NCBI GenBank assembly: GCA_028276305.1
Contig: JAPYWO010000131.1
Location: 1 to 5,169, forward strand
Reading direction: 5' to 3'
Source: Candidatus Thermokryptus sp.
Lineage (GTDB): Bacteria; Bacteroidota; Ignavibacteria; Kryptoniales; Kryptoniaceae
Length of the DNA: 5,169 bases
Below are positions 1-5,169 of the stretch, piece after piece. A model generated the notes under the pieces. It worked only from the letters and a program-made list of their open reading frames with translations. It was not told the DNA's origin and made no database searches. A program made the translations under genes and the position numbers. Position 1 is the stretch's first letter; each line of letters starts with the position of its first letter.

Positions 1-596
1 AACTTCTTACCTACAACGAAATCTTTATATTTACTTTTAACCTTGAAAGCATCTTTAACATTTTCTTTTCTCTCGTGGAGATTCAACTTAGTTTGCGTTT
101 GAGTGTTTCTTACTCTAACCAAAAGGTCGTCAATAACTTTAACTCCTATAACTTTGCTTACTCCGAGCGCGATTAGCTCGCTTTGATTATAACCTCTTTC
201 GCGCTTTCTTATTTTATGAAGAGGAACAGGAAGAAGCGCATCAGCGGTAATGAAGTCATGTTCATCTCTTATAGATGAGCCAAGGATTTCGCCAAGAATT
301 TTTCCGATTGATCGTTTATTGTTGTATTTCATCTCGTGAATTAATTTCTGGACTATTGTGTTTTCTTCAAAGTGAAAACATGAAAACGCTTTACTTATAA
401 AGCCCCCAGCAAATTTCTCCTCAAATTTTCTCTCAATATCAAAGCGATCAACTCTTTCAATTTTATTGAGGCATTCTTTACAAACTATCACCTTGCTATC
501 TTCAAGATACTTTCCACAAATTTCACACTCCGAAATGAAGATGAAATCCATAAAAGAGCGTATAAGCAACTTAAAACCTCGCACGATCATTCGCAT
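1..596 (-). CDS. comF: ComF-family phosphoribosyltransferase-like protein, 3' end cut by window edge
   Basis: Reading the minus strand from the ATG at 596 gives 198 codons open to base 1, so the gene continues outside the window. Near the N-terminus a zinc-ribbon-like pair of CxxC motifs is visible (C24/C27 and C39/C42), the usual ComF double-zinc start. The phosphoribosyltransferase-like part follows: LLPVPLHKIRKRERGYNQ at residues 121-138 and the TQTQTKLNLHERKENVKDAF stretch at 165-184, both family hallmarks. The PRPP-binding loop (hydrophobic stretch, DD, then TTG) should lie just past the edge; about 30-40 residues are missing compared with the usual ~230. In naturally competent bacteria ComF acts in the cytoplasm in DNA uptake/transformation, but many non-competent species carry homologues of unclear role. 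Start choice: ATG 596 or ATG 590. AAGG at 602-599 lies 8 bases from 590 but only 2 from 596, so 590 may be the true start. It is transcribed divergently from tsaD. The family assignment is firm; the cellular role is not. Confidence 0.88.
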   Translation of the reverse strand, partial: MRMIVRGFKLLIRSFMDFIFISECEICGKYLEDSKVIVCKECLNKIERVDRFDIERKFEEKFAGGFISKAFSCFHFEENTIVQKLIHEMKYNNKRSIGKILGEILGSSIRDEHDFITADALLPVPLHKIRKRERGYNQSELIALGVSKVIGVKVIDDLLVRVRNTQTQTKLNLHERKENVKDAFKVKSKYKDFVVGKK

Positions 597-615
597 AACC
601 TTTTTCTTTTTCTTA

Positions 616-644
616 ATTATACAAAACTTCCTCTCGTTTTAAAA
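616..644 (-). promoter_or_regulatory. candidate promoter for the leftward comF-like gene
   Basis: On the minus strand a perfect TATAAT hexamer lies at 621-616. A poor -35 match (TTTTAA at 644-639) sits 17 bases upstream. Transcription would start near 609, giving a very short leader before the ATG at 596 or 590. In such AT-rich DNA a TATAAT can occur by chance. If the host uses a Bacteroidota-type sigma factor (TTG around -33 and TAnnTTTG around -7), this consensus may not apply. Confidence 0.35.
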
Positions 645-650
645 GTTTTC

Positions 651-679
651 TTGAATTAAATACATCTTTTGATTAACTT
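651..679 (+). promoter_or_regulatory. weak candidate promoter for the tsaD operon
   Basis: TTGAAT (651-656) is a reasonable -35 element, and TAACTT (674-679) is a weak -10 with 17-base spacing. The 104-base divergent gap is the only non-coding stretch upstream of the four rightward genes, so an operon promoter is expected here. The exact hexamers are uncertain. Confidence 0.2.
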
Positions 680-690
680 TTTTAAAAAGT
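676..690. promoter_or_regulatory. AT-rich palindrome just upstream of tsaD
   Basis: ACTTTTT (676-682) and AAAAAGT (684-690) form a 7-bp perfect palindrome around a single central T. It ends 10 bases before the tsaD ATG. It could be an operator or a weak leader hairpin, but it is mostly A/T and such palindromes are common by chance in this composition. Confidence 0.2.
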
Positions 691-700
691 CCAACACAAG

Positions 701-1717
701 ATGATCGTGCTTGGAATAGAAACATCGTGTGATGAAACATCCGCAGCTGTCTTGAAAGATGGTAATTTGTTATCAAGCGTTGTGTCATCGCAATATTTTC
801 ATTCAAAATATGGCGGAGTTGTCCCGGAACTTGCATCAAGGGCACATCAAAAGATAATCGTGCAAGTTGTAGGTGAAGCAATTAACTTGGCAGGTATAAA
901 TAAAAGCGATATAAACGCAATTGCTGTAACATACGGACCTGGGTTGATTGGTTCGCTTCTTGTTGGGGTCAGTTTCGCAAAGGCGATGGCTTATGCGTTA
1001 AGAGTTCCAATAATCGGAGTAAATCACATTGAGGGGCATATTTTCTCTGTTTTCTTATCTAATGAAACTCCAGAGCCACCGTTTATTTCACTCGTTATTT
1101 CCGGAGGTCATACCATGTTGGTTCTTGTGGAAAACCTTCTAAATTTCAAACTACTCGGGCAAACAAGAGATGATGCAGCTGGAGAGGCATTTGATAAAGT
1201 CGCAAAACTACTCGGTCTTGGATACCCAGGTGGACCAATTATTGATAAATTATCTCGGGAAGGCGATCCAAATTTTGTTAAATTCCCAAAGCCAATTCCA
1301 TCAAAGCGAACTTCAGGTTATGAATTTAGCTTTAGCGGATTAAAGACAGCGGTGTTATATTATCTTAAAAGAATAAACTTCCAAAATCTCAGTGAGGATG
1401 AGAAAAGGAAGTTTATACCGAATATCTGCGCCAGTTTTCAAAAAGCAGTTGTTGACGGACTCGTTGAGCAAACTTTCAAAGCAGCTATGGACTTTAACAT
1501 CAAAAGTATATCAGTAGTTGGAGGTGTCGCTGCAAATTCAGAGTTAAGGAAAAGAATGATTGAAAAAGCTAATGAACTCGGTTTTAAACTTTACATCCCG
1601 GATCTTACATTTTGCACTGATAATGCGGGAATGATAGCATATGCAGGTTATGTTAAGTTAAAAGCTGGAATAAAAAGCGATTTAGAAATTTCACCAATTC
1701 CAAATTTAAAAATTTGA
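701..1717 (+). CDS. tsaD: tRNA N6-adenosine threonylcarbamoyltransferase TsaD
   Basis: TsaD is the catalytic subunit that moves the threonylcarbamoyl group from threonylcarbamoyl-AMP to A37 of tRNAs reading ANN codons, forming t6A. In bacteria it works in the cytoplasm with TsaB and TsaE, using the product of TsaC/Sua5. The 338-residue length is normal for the family. The ASKHA-fold signatures are all present: IETSCDETS at residues 6-14, the metal-binding NHIEGH motif with H109 and H113, SGGHT at 134-138, DDAAGEAFDKVAKLLGLGYPGGP-type nucleotide/substrate loop from 157 to 179, FSFSGLKTAV at 209-218, VVGGVAANS at 272-280, and CTDNAGMIAYAG near the end with metal ligand D307. The start at 701 places the family's MIVLGIETS opening exactly at the N-terminus; no strong Shine-Dalgarno precedes it. 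It is the first gene of the rightward run, and trpA starts 4 bases after its stop. None of the other t6A genes is in view. Confidence 0.98.
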   Translation: MIVLGIETSCDETSAAVLKDGNLLSSVVSSQYFHSKYGGVVPELASRAHQKIIVQVVGEAINLAGINKSDINAIAVTYGPGLIGSLLVGVSFAKAMAYALRVPIIGVNHIEGHIFSVFLSNETPEPPFISLVISGGHTMLVLVENLLNFKLLGQTRDDAAGEAFDKVAKLLGLGYPGGPIIDKLSREGDPNFVKFPKPIPSKRTSGYEFSFSGLKTAVLYYLKRINFQNLSEDEKRKFIPNICASFQKAVVDGLVEQTFKAAMDFNIKSISVVGGVAANSELRKRMIEKANELGFKLYIPDLTFCTDNAGMIAYAGYVKLKAGIKSDLEISPIPNLKI

Positions 1718-1721
1718 CGAG

Positions 1722-2510
1722 ATGAACAGAATTGAAAAGGTTTTAAAAAAGGATGAAAAACTGCTTATACCCTATATAACTCCGGAATTTCCTTTTCCAG
1801 GTGTAACTTTGCAACTTCTTGAAGCGCTTGCAAAATCTGGTGCTGATATGATAGAAGTTGGAATTCCCTTCAGCGACCCTATAGCAGATGGTGTAACGAT
1901 TCAAAATTCATCTTTGGTAGCTTTAAAAAATGGCATCACCCTAAAAAAAATTTTTGACCTCATTTCATTGTTCAGAAGAAATTACGACACTCCGATTATT
2001 TTGATGGGATATGCAAATTCAATTATAAGTAGAGGGCTTGAAAAATTTATCTTTGGCGCTGTTAATTCAGGAGTTGACGGTTTAATTGTTCCTGATTTAC
2101 CAGTTGATGAAGCGGAAAATTTAATTGATTTATCCAAAAGCTATGGTTTAAGCAATATATTTCTCGTTGCGCCAAACTCAAGCGAAGAGAGAATAAAACT
2201 TATCTCTGAAAAATCAACACATTTCATTTATTGCATTTCTATAACAGGCGTAACCGGTGAAAGAGAGAATTTCGGTGATGGTGAGTTTGTTAATTTTATG
2301 AATAAGGTAAGAAAATTTTCTACAAAACCCTTTGTCGTTGGCTTCGGCATTTCAAAAAGAGAGCATGTTTTAAAGGTGTGGGATTGGGCAATGGGCGCTG
2401 TTGTCGGCTCAGCTTTGATAAAAAAATTATCAATTGCGAGCGATGTGTCAATGTGTATTAAAATAGCTTCAGAATTTATATCTGAGCTAAAATATGGGTC
2501 TTTTCGGTAG
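1722..2510 (+). CDS. trpA: Tryptophan synthase alpha chain TrpA
   Basis: TrpA splits indole-3-glycerol phosphate into indole and glyceraldehyde-3-phosphate and passes the indole through a tunnel to TrpB. The 262-residue length is typical. The catalytic pair is intact: E45 and D56 within IEVGIPFSDPIADG (residues 44-57), matching E. coli E49 and D60 with the same spacing. Further family motifs are GVDGLIVPDLPVDEAE near 127-142, the flexible active-site loop SITGVTGER, and the phosphate-binding strands VVGFGIS and GAVVGSALIKK. One oddity is the loop after the first strand, where the usual T-A-G-D/Y-P reads TPEFPFPG (residues 20-27). The gene begins 4 bases after the tsaD stop and overlaps the next gene by 17 bases. 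TrpB and the other trp genes are not in the window, so this trpA is separated from its usual partner at least locally. The chorismate mutase domain downstream is the only other aromatic-pathway element nearby. The function is secure because the catalytic residues and both loops are present. Confidence 0.97.
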   Translation: MNRIEKVLKKDEKLLIPYITPEFPFPGVTLQLLEALAKSGADMIEVGIPFSDPIADGVTIQNSSLVALKNGITLKKIFDLISLFRRNYDTPIILMGYANSIISRGLEKFIFGAVNSGVDGLIVPDLPVDEAENLIDLSKSYGLSNIFLVAPNSSEERIKLISEKSTHFIYCISITGVTGERENFGDGEFVNFMNKVRKFSTKPFVVGFGISKREHVLKVWDWAMGAVVGSALIKKLSIASDVSMCIKIASEFISELKYGSFR

Positions 2511-3852
2511 AAAAAATAAGTATGATGAAATTGAAAAATGGCGCAAAAAAATTGATAAGATTGATATCAGGATAGTTCGCCTTTTAAATAGAAGAGCTAG
2601 ATACGCAGATGAAATTGGGAAATTAAAACAAGAGTTAAATTTGCCCATTTATTCACCAGAAAGAGAAAAACAGGTCATTGAAAATGTGACAAAACATAAT
2701 TTCGGACCTTTGTCTGATATGGCGATCAAAAGGTTGTATGAGCGAATAATAGACGAATCAAGGCGACTTGAAAGAGAATCTGCTGAACAAAGGGAAAAAC
2801 TACAGCGAATTTATAATTTTAAAAACGGCAATGTCAAGCTTTTAGATAATCTAAGATATTTAATCTTATTGCTTTCCCTTTTGCTTCTATTTTATTTAAA
2901 CAAAAATCTTTTCATTACAAACATTCCTCCAACGAAATTAGAGATAGTTGACATTCCTAAAAATTCTTCCTTTAAGTTCGTTTTAGAAACACTCAGTGAT
3001 CGTGGTTTGATAAGGGACAAATTTTTAGCGTTGACAGTTTCAAAAGTTTTTGGCTATGACAAAAAAATAAAATCTGGGAGATATATTCTCAGTGATAATC
3101 TTCCAATAGCGGTTGTTTTAAACGAAATAGTAAACCCCAAGCTTGTATTTGCGTTTACCGTTACAATTCCAGAGGGATTAACTGCCAAAAGGATCGCTGG
3201 AATTTTAAAGTCAAAAGTAGGCGTTGATTCTGCGAAATTTATGTCGCTTGTAAATTCTCCGGAGTTTGCAAGGAAACTTGGAATTGAATCTAACACCCTT
3301 GAAGGATACCTAATGCCTGACACATATAATTTTATTTGGGGGGATGAGGAAGAAAATATAATTTCAAGGTTGGTTGAAGAATTCAAAAGGTTTTATAATG
3401 ACACTTTGAAAATAAAAGCGAAAGAACTTGGCTTCACAACTCACCAAGTTATTACTCTTGCATCAATCGTTGAAGGCGAAGCAATGTACGAGGATGAAAA
3501 ACCGAGGATTGCTGGCGTATATTTAAACCGTTTAAAAAGGAATATGCCACTTGAAGCAGATCCAACAATTCAATACATAATACCTGACGGACCAAGGCGA
3601 CTTTATTATAAAGATTTAACAATTCAATCTCCATACAACACTTATCTTAACAAGGGACTACCACCCGGACCTGTTAACAACCCCGGTAAAAGTTCCATAC
3701 TTGCTGTTTTGTATCCCGAAAAGCATAAATTCCTTTACTTTGTCTCGGATGGAAGAGGACGACATGTATTTTCAAAAACATATGAAGAACATCTCACTGC
3801 CGTGAGAAGGTATAGAAAACTCTTAGTTTCAAAGAAAAGCGAAAAAAATTGA
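2494..3852 (+). CDS. mltG: Fusion protein: AroQ-type chorismate mutase + membrane-anchored endolytic transglycosylase MltG
   Basis: This 452-residue protein carries two unrelated domains. Residues ~12-100 are an all-helical AroQ chorismate mutase (chorismate to prephenate, leading to Phe/Tyr). The E. coli active-site residues R11, R28, K39, R51 and E52 correspond to R17, R34, K45, R57 and E58, and S84 to S89. Q88 is replaced by E93 and D48 by S54. After a charged linker comes one membrane helix (~121-141, Leu-rich). Residues ~147-445 are MltG/YceG, which cuts nascent glycan strands at the outer face of the inner membrane and is thought to end glycan elongation. A LysM-like subdomain comes first (VDIPKNSSF to about residue 213). 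The catalytic domain follows, with ASIVE holding the catalytic Glu E327, ADPTIQY at 355-361, LPPGPVNNPG at 389-398, and YFVSDGRGRHVF near the end. No in-frame ATG, GTG or TTG lies between L81 and the membrane helix, which argues against a separately started MltG. The start at 2494 lies inside the end of trpA, suggesting translational coupling. Domain calls are firm; how the two activities relate is unknown. Confidence 0.93.
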   Translation: MGLFGRKNKYDEIEKWRKKIDKIDIRIVRLLNRRARYADEIGKLKQELNLPIYSPEREKQVIENVTKHNFGPLSDMAIKRLYERIIDESRRLERESAEQREKLQRIYNFKNGNVKLLDNLRYLILLLSLLLLFYLNKNLFITNIPPTKLEIVDIPKNSSFKFVLETLSDRGLIRDKFLALTVSKVFGYDKKIKSGRYILSDNLPIAVVLNEIVNPKLVFAFTVTIPEGLTAKRIAGILKSKVGVDSAKFMSLVNSPEFARKLGIESNTLEGYLMPDTYNFIWGDEEENIISRLVEEFKRFYNDTLKIKAKELGFTTHQVITLASIVEGEAMYEDEKPRIAGVYLNRLKRNMPLEADPTIQYIIPDGPRRLYYKDLTIQSPYNTYLNKGLPPGPVNNPGKSSILAVLYPEKHKFLYFVSDGRGRHVFSKTYEEHLTAVRRYRKLLVSKKSEKN

Positions 3853-3860
3853 TTTTATCA

Positions 3861-5169
3861 ATGCTTCGGGAAATTTTAAAATTTATTCTTAAAGTGGACC
3901 TTAGGACGATTAGAAATGGGAAAATCAAACACAAGAGGATTTATTCAATCCTTATAGTAAACCTTTTGTGGTTTTTATTTTTAAGTTTGTCGGTTGCGTT
4001 TTCAGAGTCGCAAGATACAAGTTTTAAAAGTTTCGCCCTTGATTTTGTTTTGATTATTTTATCACTTGAATTTTTCCTTGTATTCCTTTCTGTTTTGACT
4101 GAATTTGAAACATTGATTATAAACCAAACGGAAATAGAATTATTTTCCTTTCTACCAATAAGTCCCAGTAGCTATAAAGTCGCAAAGTTTCTGAACTTTC
4201 TGTTTTATATACTTTTGCTGAGTTTATCCTTCAATATAGCTCCTGGGTTAGTTTTGTTTTTTTTCTCTTCGCTTGTCTATGGGTTATCGTGGGGGAAGGG
4301 AATTTTAATTTCCATTTCCTACCTAATCACATCTTTTTTATTCGCAATTTCAATCTCAAATATCGTTATTCTTTTTATATTTTTGACGAGATTAGGAAGC
4401 AAAGATTTGAATCGTTTCACCTTACCCCTTCAAATTTTAGTTGTTTTCTTGACATTTTTTGCTTACCAAGTTTTGAATAGATACTTATTAAGTTCAACTT
4501 CCACGATAAACTTATTTGATAAATTTGTTGCTGATACATTTTTTTCACACACTCCACCAATTATTTTCTCAAAAATATTTGCATTTTTTTCCGGGATTGA
4601 CAATAGTTTTAAAGTTTTTGAAACTTTACTTGTATTGTTTATTTCCGTTTTGCTTGTTTTCTTGACTATAAACTTCATGAGCATCAAAAACTTGCTGGAT
4701 ATGCTTGATCAAAAATACAAAAGGAAAAAGTCGCGAAAAGTTATTCCAGCGTTTTTGAAAATATCAAAAAGATTTCTTTTTAAAAATGAAATTGAAGTCG
4801 CTTTTTACGATTTAATTTATGCTCATTTAAAAAGGGATAGAAGCGTTAGGATAAAAATTTTAACTGCATTTACGATATCCGTTGCCGTTGCTATTTATAT
4901 TTTAACATTTAACGAGATTGATAATCCAATTGTTAAACCAACATCGCGAGCTAATGTAATAATGCTAATGACACTTCTTTTAACAGCATCGGTTGGAGTA
5001 ACGACATTTATAAACCACAGGGATTTTAAGGCAAGTTGGATTTACAATTTTATTGAGCAAGATAAACTTAAAATGTCCATGAATGCTTTGGAAAAAGTTT
5101 TATGGTTTCATACTCTTTTCCCGCTTATTGTCATCTTTTGTTTTGTATACTTAATTTTAGTCCGCGAAA
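3861..5169 (+). CDS. Polytopic membrane protein, possible ABC-2-type transporter permease, 3' end cut by window edge
   Basis: From the ATG at 3861 the frame stays open for 436 codons to the right edge, with no stop. It starts 8 bases after the MltG stop, with a weak or absent Shine-Dalgarno, and looks like the fourth gene of the operon. I count about eight or nine hydrophobic segments: roughly residues 28-47, 59-79, 110-135, 148-175, 188-206, 254-272, 333-350, 366-384 and 418-434. A basic stretch at 285-304 (KYKRKKSRK followed by more Lys) probably lies in the cytoplasm. The N-terminus is a short amphipathic, basic segment. Residues 93-111 (ELFSFLPISPSSYKVAKFL) resemble the cytoplasmic 'PIS...K' loop of ABC-2-type exporter permeases, and DFKASWIY at 388-395 recalls a motif in some large permease-like proteins. 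No ATPase gene is visible, but one could lie downstream. The membrane location is clear; the transporter role is a tentative inference, and no substrate can be proposed. Confidence 0.6.
   Translation, partial: MLREILKFILKVDLRTIRNGKIKHKRIYSILIVNLLWFLFLSLSVAFSESQDTSFKSFALDFVLIILSLEFFLVFLSVLTEFETLIINQTEIELFSFLPISPSSYKVAKFLNFLFYILLLSLSFNIAPGLVLFFFSSLVYGLSWGKGILISISYLITSFLFAISISNIVILFIFLTRLGSKDLNRFTLPLQILVVFLTFFAYQVLNRYLLSSTSTINLFDKFVADTFFSHTPPIIFSKIFAFFSGIDNSFKVFETLLVLFISVLLVFLTINFMSIKNLLDMLDQKYKRKKSRKVIPAFLKISKRFLFKNEIEVAFYDLIYAHLKRDRSVRIKILTAFTISVAVAIYILTFNEIDNPIVKPTSRANVIMLMTLLLTASVGVTTFINHRDFKASWIYNFIEQDKLKMSMNALEKVLWFHTLFPLIVIFCFVYLILVRE

Larger units (their letters stand above)
581..710. 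repeat. 10-bp perfect inverted repeat spanning the two divergent start codons
   Basis: GCACGATCAT at 581-590 is the exact reverse complement of ATGATCGTGC at 701-710. Each arm begins exactly at a start codon: the tsaD ATG at 701 and the second candidate comF ATG at 590. Both proteins would therefore begin Met-Ile-Val. The match does not extend beyond 10 bases. It may be chance or a weak symmetric site; no function can be assigned. Confidence 0.4.

Noticed and set aside
639..881. Minus-strand open frame of 80 codons overlapping the tsaD start
   Set aside because: It lies antisense to the highly conserved TsaD N-terminus and has no recognisable domain; it is a shadow frame.
1941..1957. Run of eight A followed by five T in trpA, considered as a slippage or frameshift site
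   Set aside because: The frame continues correctly through it into conserved TrpA sequence, so there is no evidence for frameshifting.
2790..2860. Junction between the two domains considered as a sequencing error that merged two genes
   Set aside because: The linker is in frame, charged and plausible, and no remnant start codon is present for a separate MltG. An error cannot be fully excluded from one sequence, so the check is listed under findings.
3054..3634. Minus-strand open frames (3054-3386 and 3452-3634) inside the MltG region
   Set aside because: Both are antisense to the conserved MltG domain, have no recognisable features, and are explained by composition.
4248..4265. T-rich run resembling a terminator tail
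   Set aside because: No GC-rich stem precedes it and it encodes Phe/Leu residues of a membrane helix within an open frame.
4289..4687. Small frames on both strands (4289-4480 plus, 4463-4687 minus) inside the membrane-protein gene
   Set aside because: The long open frame from 3861 with clear membrane periodicity explains this region; the small frames are out-of-frame or antisense by-products.
1..5169. tRNA genes, CRISPR arrays, insertion-sequence ends or riboswitches
   Set aside because: Almost the whole window is coding. The only clear non-coding gap (597-700) is too short and shows none of these structures.

Overview
The window is AT-rich chromosomal DNA. Its proteins are rich in Lys, Ile, Phe and Asn, and Shine-Dalgarno motifs are weak or absent at most starts. 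Together these point to the Bacteroidota/Chlorobi/Ignavibacteria superphylum, possibly a thermophilic Kryptonia- or Ignavibacteria-like lineage. The lineage call is inference, because no rRNA or other marker gene lies in the window. The genes are housekeeping genes, and there is no sign of mobile elements, CRISPR arrays or RNA genes.

Layout: a ComF-family phosphoribosyltransferase gene runs leftward on the minus strand from about 596 and leaves the window at base 1, so its C-terminus is missing. A roughly 104-base AT-rich divergent intergenic region (597-700) separates it from a tight rightward run of four genes. These are tsaD (tRNA t6A synthesis, 701-1717), trpA (tryptophan synthase alpha chain, 1722-2510), a two-domain gene joining an AroQ-type chorismate mutase to the cell-wall lytic transglycosylase MltG (2494-3852), and a polytopic membrane protein resembling an ABC-2-type permease (3861 to the right edge, incomplete). 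Gaps are 4 bases, a 17-base overlap, and 8 bases. No terminator is visible between the genes, so they are probably one transcription unit.

The operon mixes functions: tRNA modification, the last steps of tryptophan synthesis, the branch-point step toward Phe/Tyr, peptidoglycan processing, and an unknown membrane function. The most notable item is the chorismate mutase-MltG fusion. Its frame is continuous, both domains keep most of their key residues, and the topology makes sense: a cytoplasmic mutase, one transmembrane helix, and an outward-facing transglycosylase. Smaller oddities are an atypical active-site-side loop in TrpA and a short inverted repeat whose arms begin at the start codons of the two divergent genes.
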